In this document: one piece after another, positions 37,372-47,272 of the stretch
Layout of the letters: every line of letters starts with the position of its first letter
How positions within the stretch are numbered: position 1 is the first letter of the stretch
NCBI RefSeq assembly: GCF_020165495.1
Contig: NZ_JAIUIE010000007.1
Span: forward strand, 124,001 to 188,000
Source of the DNA: Mesorhizobium sp. BR1-1-16
Lineage (GTDB): Bacteria > Pseudomonadota > Alphaproteobacteria > Rhizobiales > Kaistiaceae
Direction: 5' to 3'
DNA length: 64,000 nucleotides
Notes under the pieces: generated by a model
The model's database searches: none
Told to the model about the DNA's origin: nothing
Seen by the model: the letters and a program-made list of their open reading frames with translations, nothing else
Program-made: the position numbers and the translations under genes

Positions 37372-37656
37372 TCAGATGGCGGTCCGGAGCGTCGCCGCAT
37401 AGTCGGCACGCAGCCGATCCTGCTTCGCCCGGACCATGCCGGGGATCAGGAAGATATCGACGAGGATCCAGACAAGGCCGACGAGAATGAAATAGCTGAG
37501 GATCTGCAGGACGGCACTGGCCGGCCGGCCGAGATAGAACCGATGCGCCGACACGAACCACAGAAAGAACCAGAAGAGATATGCGACGACGATATTGGGC
37601 CCGTTATTCGCGACGCGCGCCTCGATCAGCAGCTGCTGCTCGGTCGAGGGGCTCAT
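37372..37656 (-). CDS. TM2-domain small membrane protein
   Basis: A 94-residue protein with two membrane helices (about 23-40 and 48-70) around the TM2 signature [16 protein letters not shown], and an acidic-to-hydrophobic [13 protein letters not shown]. The family function is unknown. Its ATG overlaps the lolD stop by 4 bp, so its translation is coupled to the lipoprotein-export ATPase; a linked envelope role is possible but unproven. Confidence 0.85.
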   Translation of the reverse strand: MSPSTEQQLLIEARVANNGPNIVVAYLFWFFLWFVSAHRFYLGRPASAVLQILSYFILVGLVWILVDIFLIPGMVRAKQDRLRADYAATLRTAI

Positions 37657-38381
37657 AGCTCCACGACCTTGCCAGCCTGAAGCGTGATGCGGCGGTCCAT
37701 GCGCTCGGCGAGTTCCATGTTGTGCGTGACGATCAGCGCCGCGAGACCCGAGGCCCGCACAAGCGCGGAGAGCGCGTCGAACACATAATGGGCGGTCGTC
37801 GGGTCGAGATTGCCGGTCGGCTCGTCGGCCAGCAGAAGCCGCGGCGCATTGGCGACGGCGCGCGCGATGGCGACGCGCTGCTGCTCGCCGCCCGAAAGCT
37901 CCGACGGCCGATGCTGCATGCGCTCGCCGAGCCGCATATAGGATAGCAACTCCTTCGCCCGCTTGGCGGCCTCGGCTTTGGAGAGGCCGCGGATGAGCTG
38001 CGGCATCATCACATTCTCGAGCGCTGTGAATTCGGGCAGGAGATGATGGAACTGATAGACGAAGCCAATCTTCATGCGACGGATCGAGGTCCGCTCGGCG
38101 TCGCTGGCAACGCTCACCGGTACCTCGTCGATCAGCACCTCGCCCTTGTCGGGCTTCTCGAGCAGCCCCGCGATATGCAGCAGCGTCGACTTGCCGGCTC
38201 CCGACGGGGCGGCCAGCGCGACCAGTTCTCCCGGCGCGACAGTGAGTTCGGCGCCGTCGAGAATGCTGAGCCGGCCGGTACCCTCGCGATAATGCCGCTC
38301 AATGCCTTTGAGGCGCAGGACCGGCGGCGGGGCCGAGCGACGCTCGATGCGCCGATCCGTGGTGGTCGTTGGCTGGCTCAT
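37653..38381 (-). CDS. lolD: LolD lipoprotein-release ABC ATPase
   Basis: ATP-binding subunit of the LolCDE machine that releases outer-membrane lipoproteins from the inner membrane. It has 242 residues with Walker [10 protein letters not shown], the Q-loop [12 protein letters not shown], the ABC signature [15 protein letters not shown] and Walker [13 protein letters not shown], plus the H-loop VTHN. The [15 protein letters not shown] region is typical of LolD. Its start overlaps the permease gene stop by 4 bp. Confidence 0.95.
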   Translation of the reverse strand: MSQPTTTTDRRIERRSAPPPVLRLKGIERHYREGTGRLSILDGAELTVAPGELVALAAPSGAGKSTLLHIAGLLEKPDKGEVLIDEVPVSVASDAERTSIRRMKIGFVYQFHHLLPEFTALENVMMPQLIRGLSKAEAAKRAKELLSYMRLGERMQHRPSELSGGEQQRVAIARAVANAPRLLLADEPTGNLDPTTAHYVFDALSALVRASGLAALIVTHNMELAERMDRRITLQAGKVVEL

Positions 38382-39646
38382 TCGTATCGCAATGCCTCAA
38401 CGGGATCGAGCCGGGCGGCGCGCCAGGCGGGATAGATGGTGGCGAGATAGGAGAGGATGAGCGCCATCAGCACGATACTGGTGACCTCGGTGCCGTCCAT
38501 CTTCGCCGGCAAGCGCGAGAGGAAATAGAGTTCTGGCGAGAAGATTTCGGTCCGCGTCAGCCAGGACACGAATTGCCGGATCGATTCGACATTCCAGCAG
38601 ACGATTGTACCGAGAATGACCCCGAACAACGTGCCGAAGGTGCCGATTGCCGCGCCGGTTATGAAGAAGACGCGCAGGATCGCGCCGCGCGTCGCGCCCA
38701 TCGTTCGGAGAATCGCGATGTCATGCCCCTTGTCCTTCACCAGCATGGTGAGGCCGGAGATGATGTTGAGCGCAGCGACGAGGACAATCAGGGTCAGGAT
38801 CATGAACATCATGTTCCGCTCGACCTCGAGGGCCGAGAAGAACGTCATGTTGCGCTCTCGCCAGTCCGTCACCAGAACTGGGCGACCCGCGGCCGTCTCG
38901 ATCGCCGATCTGAGCGCGCCGGATTGCTCGGGATCATCGAGATAGATCTCGATCGCCGTCGCCTTGTCGTCCTGGTTGAAATAGAGCTGCGCCTCGGAAA
39001 AGGGCATGAACACGAAGGACGAGTCGTATTCCGACATGCCGATCTCGAAAATGGCATTGATCGGATAGGCCTTCACCCGCGGCGTCACGCCCATCGGCGT
39101 CACCGCGCCGCGCGGCGAGACCAGCGTGATCTTGTCGCCGATCGTAAGGCCAAGCGCGGTCGCGAGCCGCGTACCGATCGCGACCCCTCCGGCGGTATCG
39201 AAATTGTCGAGCGTTCCCTGCCGGATATTGGACGACATGCCCGGCAAGCTGGGTAGATCCTGAGCGCGCACGCCGCGTACCAGCGCGCCGCTCGAATTGC
39301 TAGCGCCAGAAGCGAGCACCTGCCCTTCGACGAAGGGAATCGCGGCTTTCACGCCCTTGACCATCGCGATGCGACTGGCGACATCGGCGAAATCCGTGAA
39401 CGGCGTATCCGTCGGCTGCACGATCATGTGACCGTTGACGCCGAGAATCTTGCCGATCAGCTCGCCGCGAAAGCCGTTCATCACGGCCATCACGATAATC
39501 AATGTCGCGACACCGAGCATGATGCCGATGAACGAAAAGCCGGCAATGATCGAGATGAACGTTTCGCGTCGGCGGGCGCGCAAATAACGCCCCGCGAGCA
39601 TCCATTCAAACGGTGAAAACGGCCTCGTGCCTGTCGGCTCCGCCAT
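38378..39646 (-). CDS. lolC: LolC/LolE lipoprotein-release permease
   Basis: Inner-membrane permease of 422 residues with the MacB/FtsX topology. One membrane helix is near the N-terminus (about 31-56), a large periplasmic domain follows (about 57-275), then three helices (about 280-310, 325-355 and 385-405). The FtsX domain appears as [19 protein letters not shown]. Alphaproteobacteria commonly have a single LolC/E type gene working as a homodimer with LolD. The end overlaps lolD by 4 bp; proS lies 61 bp upstream on the same strand. Confidence 0.94.
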   Translation of the reverse strand: MAEPTGTRPFSPFEWMLAGRYLRARRRETFISIIAGFSFIGIMLGVATLIIVMAVMNGFRGELIGKILGVNGHMIVQPTDTPFTDFADVASRIAMVKGVKAAIPFVEGQVLASGASNSSGALVRGVRAQDLPSLPGMSSNIRQGTLDNFDTAGGVAIGTRLATALGLTIGDKITLVSPRGAVTPMGVTPRVKAYPINAIFEIGMSEYDSSFVFMPFSEAQLYFNQDDKATAIEIYLDDPEQSGALRSAIETAAGRPVLVTDWRERNMTFFSALEVERNMMFMILTLIVLVAALNIISGLTMLVKDKGHDIAILRTMGATRGAILRVFFITGAAIGTFGTLFGVILGTIVCWNVESIRQFVSWLTRTEIFSPELYFLSRLPAKMDGTEVTSIVLMALILSYLATIYPAWRAARLDPVEALRYE

Positions 39647-39707
39647 CTAAGTCCTGTCCCGAGAGGCGCGGGGATCGCGCCTTGCAGCCGACTACGGCAG
39701 GTCGCGG

Positions 39708-41027
39708 TCAGCCCGCGACAAGCCGATTCACCGCAGCGTCGAGTGTAAGCGTTTCACGCTCGCCCGTCGCGCGCCGTTTCAGCTCGACCTCGCCATTCGC
39801 AAGCCCCTTCGGACCGACGATCAGCTGCCAGGGCAGTCCGATCAGGTCCATGGTCGCGAACTTGACTCCGGCCCTGCCATCGACATCATCGTAAAGGACT
39901 TCGATTCCGGCATTCATGAGGCGCTGGTAGAGGCCATCGCATGCGGCGTCCGTATTGGCGTCGCCGACCTTGAGATTGATGAGGCCGACCTGGTAGGGCG
40001 CGATGCTCGAAGGCCAGATGATGCCGGCGTCGTCGTGGCTCGCCTCGATAACGGCGGCCACGAGCCGCGATACGCCGATGCCATAGGAGCCCATATGGAC
40101 GTCATGGTCGGCGCCATCCGGCCCGGTCACCTTGGCGCCGAGCGGCGTCGAGTATTTGGTGCCGAAATAGAAGACCTGGCCGACCTCGATACCGCGCGCC
40201 TCAAGCCGACGCTCTTCCGGAATCGCCTCGAACGCCGCCTTGTCGTGCATCTCCTCGGTCGCCGCATATTTGGTCGTCCATGCGGACACGATCGGCGTCA
40301 GGTCGCCCGAAAAATCCGTATCGGCGCCGGGAATGGGCGAATCGAGCGCTTCCTTGTCGAGAAACACCGCGCTTTCGCCCGTGGCGGCCAGCACGATGAA
40401 CTCGTGGGTCGCGTCGCCGCCAATCGGCCCCGAATCGGCGCGCATGGGGATCGCCTTGACGCCGAGCCGGTCGAAGGTACGCAGATAGGCGACGAACATG
40501 CGGTTATAGGCGCGCCGCGCCGACGGCTCGTCGATGTCGAAGGAATAGGCATCCTTCATCAGGAATTCGCGGCCGCGCATCACGCCGAAGCGGGGGCGGA
40601 CCTCGTCGCGAAACTTCCACTGGATGTGGTAGAGATTGAGCGGCAATTCCTTGTAGGAGCGCACATAGCTGCGGAAGATGTCGGTGATCATCTCCTCATT
40701 GGTCGGCCCATAGAGCATCTCGCGCTCGTGCCGGTCCTTGATGCGCAGCATCTCCTTGCCATAGTCGTCGTAGCGTCCGCTTTCCCGCCAAAGGTCCGCC
40801 GACTGCAGCGTCGGCATCAACACCTCGATCGCGCCGGCTCGGTTCTGCTCTTCCCGCACGATGCGCTCGATATTGGCGAGCACGCGTTTTCCGAGCGGCA
40901 GCCAGGAATAGATGCCTGCCGCCTGCTGGCGAATGAGACCGGCGCGCAGCATCAGCCGGTGGGAGACGATGTCCGCCTCCTTGGGGGTGTCGCGCAGCGT
41001 AGGCAGGAAGGACCGGGAAAGGCGCAT
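39708..41027 (-). CDS. proS: Proline-tRNA ligase (short alphaproteobacterial type)
   Basis: Class II aminoacyl-tRNA synthetase charging tRNA-Pro. Motif 2 is [23 protein letters not shown] (about 133-155). Motif 3 is [17 protein letters not shown], and the anticodon-binding domain ends the protein. Length 439 shows the bacterial type lacking the large editing insertion, the form typical of this order. The ATG at 41027 gives the usual [18 protein letters not shown] start; the frame continues 13 codons upstream without family sequence. Confidence 0.96.
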   Translation of the reverse strand: MRLSRSFLPTLRDTPKEADIVSHRLMLRAGLIRQQAAGIYSWLPLGKRVLANIERIVREEQNRAGAIEVLMPTLQSADLWRESGRYDDYGKEMLRIKDRHEREMLYGPTNEEMITDIFRSYVRSYKELPLNLYHIQWKFRDEVRPRFGVMRGREFLMKDAYSFDIDEPSARRAYNRMFVAYLRTFDRLGVKAIPMRADSGPIGGDATHEFIVLAATGESAVFLDKEALDSPIPGADTDFSGDLTPIVSAWTTKYAATEEMHDKAAFEAIPEERRLEARGIEVGQVFYFGTKYSTPLGAKVTGPDGADHDVHMGSYGIGVSRLVAAVIEASHDDAGIIWPSSIAPYQVGLINLKVGDANTDAACDGLYQRLMNAGIEVLYDDVDGRAGVKFATMDLIGLPWQLIVGPKGLANGEVELKRRATGERETLTLDAAVNRLVAG

Positions 41028-41329
41028 CAGGAAAAGGCTCCGGGCGAGTCGAACGGGCGACATCAAGCCATAAACGGTGGCGATTACAAGGAGAACCGGC
41101 TCTGCCCGTCAGCAAAATGACCAGGAATGCAGCAGGCTCCGAGGCTTCCCGCGTTGCACTGGAATGAAGGCGCCGCACCATCCTTGAGAACCGATTGCTA
41201 AGGTCAGCCATGTTGTCGCAAAAAAAGTGGGCGACGGCTGCACAAATTGATGACAAGCCCCTCGGCATTGGATAACGTCCCGGACCATAAGAAAGGGATC
41301 GGCAAATATAAGCACGGTCCCACCAACAG

Positions 41330-41496
41330 GCATCGCGGTCTAAGTCTTGGGAGGAAGCTCCCCTTCTGGCGCGCCGTAAGGCTGCAGCCGCCGGGTTCGA
41401 ATAATCAATTCGAATGCCCTCGGGCACAATGCCCGGCACGGAAGGGGTAGAACGCGAACTATACAAAGCAAGGCTCGCAAGAGCCTTGCTTTTTTT
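41330..41496 (+). ncRNA. Candidate small RNA ending in an intrinsic terminator
   Basis: The 3' end is defined by the terminator at 41466-41496. Upstream there is sequence capable of folding (a GTTCGAAT / ATTCGAAT pair near 41396-41415 and TGCCC/GGGCA pairs near 41420-41443). The 5' end is a guess. It matches no RNA family I recognise, and the GTTCGAAT is not part of a tRNA T-arm because the flanking stem is missing. A short unrecognised ORF at 41247-41450 is an alternative origin of the terminator. Confidence 0.3.
41466..41496 (+). terminator. Intrinsic (Rho-independent) terminator
   Basis: A perfect 11-bp stem AAGCAAGGCTC (41466-41476) / GAGCCTTGCTT (41481-41491) with a GCAA tetraloop is followed by an uninterrupted T-run to 41496. 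This is the best intrinsic terminator in the window. It acts on the plus strand, although the nearest plus-strand gene upstream is more than 12 kb away. Confidence 0.85.
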
Positions 41497-41757
41497 ATTG
41501 TCCGGAGCTTGACCGATCAACTTGCACTATCCTTAAGACTTGCTTGCAAGAGTTCGCATGCGCACCGGATCGACGAGGTAACTTCTGGTTGCATCGAGCC
41601 TTTCCGTCGGCCGGCCTTGCGCCCGCGCGCCCTGACGGAGGGCGATCCGCACGCCGGTTCCATTCGAGGCAATGGTTGCTGAATATCTAGTCTTTGCAGC
41701 CTCTTCCCGCCATTCCATCCTGTTGCACGAGACCGTGCAGCTGGGAACTTCCGACAC

Positions 41758-43065
41758 ATGACGGGCAATCGCTTCCATCTCGGATGGTTCACGACCTTCG
41801 GCGTCGATGAATGGAACGATCCGTTCGCGTCCGGCGGCGAGCCCTGGGATGGCAAATTTTACGTTGAGATGGCCAAGGCCCTCGAGCGCGCCTGCTTCGA
41901 CTACATCATGTTCGAAGACACGCTGATGCTGCCCGAGGCCTGGGGCGGCACGACGGAAGCCTATCTGAAGAACGCGATCATGGTGCCGAAACACGATCCG
42001 TTGCCACTGGCGGCGCTGATCTCGGCCGCCACGCAGCATCTCGGCGTCGTCACGACCATGTCGACACTCGCTTATCCGCCCTTCCTGCTGGCCCGCCTCG
42101 CCGCCACGATGGACCACATATCCGGCGGCCGGTTCGGCTGGAACATCGTGACATCAGGCGAAGATACGGCGGCCCAGAATTTCGGCCTGGAGAAGCTGCC
42201 GCCGCGCGAGCTTCGCTATGACATGGCCGACGAATACATGCAGCTCGTTGGCCAGCTCTTCGGCTCATGGGACCCCGACGCCATCGTCATGGACCGCGAG
42301 ACCGACACCTATGCCGATTTCAGCAAGGTGCGGCCAATCCATTTCAAGGGGCAGTATTTTTCCTCGCGCGGACCGCTGAACACAGCGCCGATGCCGCAGG
42401 GACGCCCCGCCTATGTCCAGGCCGGCGGCTCGCCAAAGGGCCGGGCCTTCGCGGCGAAATACGCCGATTCGATCATTGCCACCGCGAACGGCATCGAGGG
42501 CATGAAGGCCTATCGTGATGACGTTCGCGCCCGCGCGGCGGCAATCGGGCGCAATCCCGACGAAATCAAGATCCTGTTCCTCGCCGCGCCGATCCTTGCG
42601 GACACGGTCGAGGAAGCGCGCGCCCGGACGGACCGGGCGGTGAACTCGCCCGAGTTCGTCGAGCGCGCCTTGGCGCTGTTCGGCTCCTTCACCGATATCG
42701 ATTTCTCGATCTATGACCTCGACAAGCCATTGCCCGAGAAACTGGTCACCAATGGCGAGCAGGGTTCGCTCGACAAGTTCCAGCAATTGGGCTCCGGCAA
42801 GACGCTGCGCCAGCTCGCCATCGATGGCGGCATGTCCGGTTCGATCGAACTGATCGGCACGTCCAACACGGTGGCCGAACGGATGGGCGAGGTGATGGAC
42901 GCCGTCGGCGGCGACGGCTTCCTGATCACGGCCCCGTTCCACCGCATCAACCGCCGCTACATCAATGAAGTCACGGAGGGTCTCGTCCCCGCCTTGCAGC
43001 GGCGAGGACTGGTGCGGACCGCCTATACGCAGCCGACGCTGCGCACGACGCTCAAGGAATTCTGA
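41758..43065 (+). CDS. NtaA/DmoA-family FMN-dependent monooxygenase
   Basis: Luciferase-like (LLM class) flavin monooxygenase of 435 residues, in the NtaA/SnaA/DmoA subgroup that uses reduced FMN supplied by a separate reductase. Family features are the N-terminal LGWFTTFGVDEWNDPF, the FMN-site GGRFGWNIVTS (about 122-132) and PAYVQAGGSPKGRAFAAKYA. Substrates in this group include nitrilotriacetate, dimethyl sulfide and sulfur compounds; the one here cannot be told. No flavin reductase is adjacent. The start has only a weak ribosome site. Confidence 0.87.
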   Translation: MTGNRFHLGWFTTFGVDEWNDPFASGGEPWDGKFYVEMAKALERACFDYIMFEDTLMLPEAWGGTTEAYLKNAIMVPKHDPLPLAALISAATQHLGVVTTMSTLAYPPFLLARLAATMDHISGGRFGWNIVTSGEDTAAQNFGLEKLPPRELRYDMADEYMQLVGQLFGSWDPDAIVMDRETDTYADFSKVRPIHFKGQYFSSRGPLNTAPMPQGRPAYVQAGGSPKGRAFAAKYADSIIATANGIEGMKAYRDDVRARAAAIGRNPDEIKILFLAAPILADTVEEARARTDRAVNSPEFVERALALFGSFTDIDFSIYDLDKPLPEKLVTNGEQGSLDKFQQLGSGKTLRQLAIDGGMSGSIELIGTSNTVAERMGEVMDAVGGDGFLITAPFHRINRRYINEVTEGLVPALQRRGLVRTAYTQPTLRTTLKEF

Positions 43066-43070
43066 AAGCC

Positions 43071-43090
43071 GCCGCTTGCAGAGAAGCGGC
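43071..43090. terminator. Hairpin between convergent genes
   Basis: GCCGCTT (43071-43077) pairs with AAGCGGC (43084-43090) across a 6-base loop in the 33-bp gap between the monooxygenase and SMP-30 stops. No T-run follows on either strand, so termination is only a suggestion. Confidence 0.4.
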
Positions 43091-43098
43091 CGCCTTCC

Positions 43099-43980
43099 CT
43101 AGACGTCACGGAAACGGAAGGTGGGCACGCCCGCAACGAACGCACGCCCCTGAAACACGGTTCCGGACAGCGGATAACGGGCCAACTGCTCGTCCGAACG
43201 GCCATCGCGCAGGCTGGTGACGAATAGCGTCTTGCCGTCAGCGCCGCCGAAGCAAGGCATGGTCGGCGACGCCGGAACATCAAAGCTCTCGATCAGCCTG
43301 CCATCCGGGGCGTAGCGGTTGAGCTTCTGCGCCGAGATGCCGGAGCTCCAGTAATTACCCTCCATATCGGTCGCGCCGCCGTCAGGCCGACCCATGGCGT
43401 CGTTCGGCTCCGCGATCCGCGTCCGCTCCGAAATCGCGCCTGTCGCCGGATCGAAACGCCAGCGATCGATCCACGGTCCGCGCGTATCGGTATGGAACAT
43501 CGTCGTGCCGTCGGCGGTCCAGGCGAGCCCGTTGGAGGCCTTGATACCTTCGACCTTAGTCTCAGCGTTTCCTGAGAAATCGATCCGGTAGAGCACGGCG
43601 GCCGCAGCGCGATCGGCCGCTTCGTTGATGCCGCCCACCCAGAAGGCGCCGTCCGGACCGACCTTGCCATCGTTGAGCCGCACCGAAGGCGTGTCGGCAC
43701 CGACGGAGACCAATGGCTCGCTCTTCCCCGTCGCAGGATCGAACAGCACCACACTATGCTTCAGCGCCACGACGAAACGACCGCTCTCGCAAAGCCCATA
43801 GGAAGCCACGAGCTCCGGAAAGCGCCAGATATGCTCCTCTCCGGTCTTGAGGTCGACACCGTGGATCTCGCCCTCCGGAATGTTGCAGAAGAGAATCCGG
43901 TCGTTGCGGTCATCGTAAACAGGCGTTTCAGCCAGACGGTGAAGCGTCGGGATGAGCGGGCTGAGGCTGAGTTCGTGCAT
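43099..43980 (-). CDS. SMP-30/gluconolactonase-family sugar lactonase
   Basis: Six-bladed beta-propeller of 293 residues in the SMP-30/gluconolaconase/LRE family, which hydrolyses sugar lactones with a divalent metal. Metal-site features are the N-terminal glutamate in LAETPVYDD, RLNDGKVGPDGAFWVG, the asparagine in IKASNGLAW and the aspartate in GRPDGGATDMEGNYW. The ATG at 43980 starts the conserved sequence. It follows the acyltransferase gene by 42 bp on the same strand. The substrate may be an aldono-lactone; the sugar uptake operon at 46104 is close but divergent. Confidence 0.87.
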   Translation of the reverse strand: MHELSLSPLIPTLHRLAETPVYDDRNDRILFCNIPEGEIHGVDLKTGEEHIWRFPELVASYGLCESGRFVVALKHSVVLFDPATGKSEPLVSVGADTPSVRLNDGKVGPDGAFWVGGINEAADRAAAAVLYRIDFSGNAETKVEGIKASNGLAWTADGTTMFHTDTRGPWIDRWRFDPATGAISERTRIAEPNDAMGRPDGGATDMEGNYWSSGISAQKLNRYAPDGRLIESFDVPASPTMPCFGGADGKTLFVTSLRDGRSDEQLARYPLSGTVFQGRAFVAGVPTFRFRDV

Positions 43981-44022
43981 GGGGGAAGCCTTTTCTGCTG
44001 TTCGGACGGGCAACTGGACGCG

Positions 44023-45855
44023 TCAGTCCGATGCCCTCGCGGCGAGGAGAGCGGGCTGTATCTGCGGCATCATCCATCGCGCAAGTTGTCGTGCCGCGCT
44101 GAGACTCATGTGGTGATCATCGAACAGAATGACGGACCCGTCATGCACCAGCGAACACTGGGTTTCGTTTTTGCAGAAGAGGTCTTGCGGGAATACAATC
44201 TCTTGCCCCGGCGCGAAGGCCCTGCGGAACGCATCTTCCTCGATCCCGGAATAGATGAAGTCAGGCTGGCGTCCCGAAGCCAGGGTGCTCGGCGCATCCA
44301 CGCGCGCATTCGGCATCGGGCCGATAACGATTACAGTCTTCTGCAACGCGCGCAGCTTGGCCACCACATCCGCCACCCCGGCTACGATCTCAGGCGACAT
44401 GTAGCGCGCGCTGACGATGACAGTGTCGATCGTCGGCGTCTTGCCGAGATAGTCGAGCAGCATGGCATTTTGCGTCGCGCATTGTGGGCGCTCGGCGCGC
44501 ATCAATCCGAGCATCGGTGGGCAACTGGAATAGGTAGCTTCGATCAGGGGCAGGCCGGCCTCGGCCAGAGCATAAGCGATCTCCACGCCATGGCTGTCGC
44601 TCCAGAGCATGACATGCGGCGTCCCGTTGCCAAGCCGGCACAGCTTATCGGCCGGTCGCAGGCCACCGGATACGTGGCAGCGCCCACGATCCGGGCTGAT
44701 ATCGCCGCGAGAATTGTCATAGGCGACGATCTGGGGCGAGAAACGGCTCGGCCATCCATTGGTCGTGTGAATGCCATAGGCCATGACGGCCAACGCCGCA
44801 GCAACAACGCCGCTGCCGATAACGAGCGGCCTCGATCCGACCCGTCCGCGGTCGCGAAAGGGTGTCTCGATGAAGCGCCACGACACGATCGCGATCACCA
44901 CAGACACGACGACGATAGCCACCCGGCCGGCGAGCGTGTCGAGAAGGAGGCTGTCGCGGGCAAATACGATCAGCGGCCAGTGCCACAGATATAGCGAAAA
45001 TGAGATGAGGCCGATGAAGACCATCGGCCGAAGCGACAGCAGTCTGCCGACCAGCGTGCCGTCGCCGAACTGAAGGATGAGCATGGAACCGAGCACCGGC
45101 AGGATCGCCCGCCAGCCCGGGAACGGCATGGAATCGGTGAAAAGGAAAATAGCGACAAGGATGAGCAGCAGGCCCAATGCCGCCAACAGGTCGGAAAGCA
45201 GTCTATTGCGCAGGGAATTGAAGATACCCGTCGCCAGCAACGCGCCGCCGAGCAGCTCCCAGGCACGGGTCGGGAGCAGGTAAAAGGCCGCAGCCGGCTT
45301 CGACGGCGTCAGATAGATGCACAGCGCCAGCGATATCAGGACACCAGCGCCAAAGATCGCCGGCGCTTGGCGACGGCAAAATCGATACACCAGGAAGATT
45401 ACTACCGGCGCGAAGATGTAGAACTGTTCCTCGACGCCGAGAGACCAGGTGTGCAGCAGCGGCTTCGCGTCGGCTGCAGCCGAGAAATAGCCCGAACTCA
45501 GATAGAAGACGATATTGGCATAGAAGAAGAGTGCGCCGATGGCTTCTCTCGGCAGGGTCTTCAGTTCGCTCGGCAGCAGATACAGTGGCGCCGCGCAGAG
45601 AACGAACAGCAGCATGGCCAAAAAAGCCGGCGCGATGCGCCTGATACGACGCTCATAGAAGCCGGCAATGCTGAAACGGTGGCTTTCGACATCACGGATA
45701 AGGATGGCGCTGATCAGATAACCACTGATCACGAAGAAGACGTCGACACCGACGAAACCACCCGAAAACCCGGCGATTCCGGCATGGAATAGAACGACTG
45801 GAACAATCGCGACCGCTCTGAGGCCATCAATATCAGAACGGTACTTGATGGCCAT
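44023..45855 (-). CDS. OafA-type acyltransferase with fused SGNH domain
   Basis: Membrane acyltransferase-3 protein of 610 residues. About ten helices in residues 1-360 include the family motifs IDGLRAVAIVPVVLFH and FFVISGYLI, RRIRRIAPA and HTWSLGVEEQFY. A periplasmic SGNH-hydrolase-like domain (about 390-610) follows, with the nucleophile in MLWSDSHGVE and the catalytic D/H in DDHHMS. Such proteins O-acetylate surface polysaccharides or peptidoglycan. It lies outside the main polysaccharide cluster. ATG at 45855 gives the standard MAIKYRSDIDGLRA start. Confidence 0.9.
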   Translation of the reverse strand: MAIKYRSDIDGLRAVAIVPVVLFHAGIAGFSGGFVGVDVFFVISGYLISAILIRDVESHRFSIAGFYERRIRRIAPAFLAMLLFVLCAAPLYLLPSELKTLPREAIGALFFYANIVFYLSSGYFSAAADAKPLLHTWSLGVEEQFYIFAPVVIFLVYRFCRRQAPAIFGAGVLISLALCIYLTPSKPAAAFYLLPTRAWELLGGALLATGIFNSLRNRLLSDLLAALGLLLILVAIFLFTDSMPFPGWRAILPVLGSMLILQFGDGTLVGRLLSLRPMVFIGLISFSLYLWHWPLIVFARDSLLLDTLAGRVAIVVVSVVIAIVSWRFIETPFRDRGRVGSRPLVIGSGVVAAALAVMAYGIHTTNGWPSRFSPQIVAYDNSRGDISPDRGRCHVSGGLRPADKLCRLGNGTPHVMLWSDSHGVEIAYALAEAGLPLIEATYSSCPPMLGLMRAERPQCATQNAMLLDYLGKTPTIDTVIVSARYMSPEIVAGVADVVAKLRALQKTVIVIGPMPNARVDAPSTLASGRQPDFIYSGIEEDAFRRAFAPGQEIVFPQDLFCKNETQCSLVHDGSVILFDDHHMSLSAARQLARWMMPQIQPALLAARASD

Positions 45856-46103
45856 CGGCACAATTCCCAAAAACAATGATTGCAAACAGCCAATACTAAA
45901 CCGAACTGAACCAATAGTTTAGCAGACAGTATTGTCGGGATGTTCGCACATGCAGCATAGGCCGGTCAAGCTGACGCCTCCGACCTTACCCGTTCCGACA
46001 CCGTCAGCAACCGCGCATGCGGAGCAGTTCCGGCCTCAGGCGCACGAGCGATTGACCCGCGATAACCGCGTGGCACACTATCGCCAGATGTTGAGGGTGC
46101 CCC

Positions 46104-47036
46104 ATGAAAACCGATCCGGTTGAGCCGGGTGATCTCGCGCGATCTGTCATCAGTGTTCCGCCACTGCCGCGCTCGGCCGGCGGATCATTGTCCGTAACAG
46201 AGACTGCCCGCCTCATCGACTGGCTGATGGCTGGCGGCGTTTCGACATTCCTGTTCGGCGGCAATGCCAATCTTTACAATATGGGCGTGCGTGAGTTCAG
46301 CGCGCTGCTCGATCTCTTGGAACAGGTCACCCCTGACGAAGGCTGGACGATCCCCTCGATCGGCGCCGATTACGGCAAGGCGAGCGACCAGATCGATGTC
46401 TTGCGCGAGCGCGACTTTCCGACCGCGATGCTGCTTCCGGCCAGCACCGCGACGACGCCAACCGGTGTCGCGACAGGGCTGCGCCGTCTCGCCGACCGCT
46501 ATGGGCGGCCGCTCATCGCCTATGTCCGGGCCGAGTGCTATCTCGCACCGCGCGATCTCGCCGCACTCATCGAGGATGGCGCCGTCTGGGCGTTGAAATA
46601 CGCGGTCGTCCACGCCGATCCGGCCGTCGATGCGACGCTCGCCGCCATGCTCGACGCTGTCGGCTCGGCCGAACGGATCGTCAGCGGCATCGGCGAACGG
46701 CCGGTGATCGCCCATCTCGAGGGATTCGGCCTTGCCGGCTTCACCTCTGGATCGGTGTGCATCGCCCCTCACCTCTCAACGGCGATCCTGCATGCCCTGA
46801 AAGGCGGCGACAGCCGCGCCGCGGCCGAGCTTCGGGCGCATTTCCTGCCGCTCGAGGATCTGCGCGATGCCTATTCGCCGATCCGCGTGCTGCACGAGGC
46901 CGTGCGCCTCGCCGACATCGCAGAAACCGGACCGCTGGCGCCGTTTCTCGCCAATATCGACGACGCCTCGACCCTCGCCGAGATCGAAACGGCTGCAAGA
47001 CACCTCCGCGCCACCAGCCGGCGAGAAAACGGCTGA
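46104..47036 (+). CDS. Dihydrodipicolinate synthase-family aldolase
   Basis: TIM-barrel protein of 310 residues related to the DHDPS/N-acetylneuraminate lyase family. The Schiff-base lysine is probably in VWALKYAVVH and the tyrosine in PLIAYVRAECY. The usual GTTGE loop is replaced by FGGNANLYNMG, so this is not DapA itself. It starts the operon that continues with a sugar-binding protein and ABC transporter, so a catabolic keto-acid-sugar lyase role is likely. The ATG at 46104 has GAGG about 8 bases upstream. The substrate is unknown. Confidence 0.82.
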   Translation: MKTDPVEPGDLARSVISVPPLPRSAGGSLSVTETARLIDWLMAGGVSTFLFGGNANLYNMGVREFSALLDLLEQVTPDEGWTIPSIGADYGKASDQIDVLRERDFPTAMLLPASTATTPTGVATGLRRLADRYGRPLIAYVRAECYLAPRDLAALIEDGAVWALKYAVVHADPAVDATLAAMLDAVGSAERIVSGIGERPVIAHLEGFGLAGFTSGSVCIAPHLSTAILHALKGGDSRAAAELRAHFLPLEDLRDAYSPIRVLHEAVRLADIAETGPLAPFLANIDDASTLAEIETAARHLRATSRRENG

Positions 47037-47272
47037 TAGACGCGGCCATCCATTGCAGCGCACAAAGTTTATCCAAGCTCATCTTGCAGATGCACAGAGA
47101 AAAAACGGCGCCGCAATAGAAACGGCCGCCGGACGCCGAGTTGATCATACGAATAACGCTTTCGAATACCCGGCTGAACCGGGAACGACCGTTGCGACAT
47201 TTCAAACCCTTGAATATGCTGCGCCGTCTTGGACGGGGAGGAAACGTCCGGGAATCTTTCGGGAGGGAAAGA

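Larger units (their letters stand above)
41028..41757. other. 730-bp gene-free region between proS and the monooxygenase gene
   Basis: No open frame here has both a ribosome site and recognisable sequence. The proS promoter must lie at the left end. A clear plus-strand intrinsic terminator is at 41466-41496, with no annotated gene in front of it. Two smaller hairpin-forming stretches (around 41395-41420 and 41423-41443) precede it. The interval 41330-41496 is therefore a candidate small RNA. Beyond 41500 I see only the leader of the monooxygenase gene. Confidence 0.6.

Noticed and set aside
41395-41425. GTTCGAAT sequence resembling a tRNA T-loop
   Set aside because: The 5-bp T-stem, anticodon arm and acceptor stem cannot be formed around it, so it is not a tRNA.
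41247-41450. 67-codon frame in front of the orphan terminator
   Set aside because: No good ribosome site, no recognisable sequence and a basic, low-complexity product. Kept only as an alternative explanation for the terminator.
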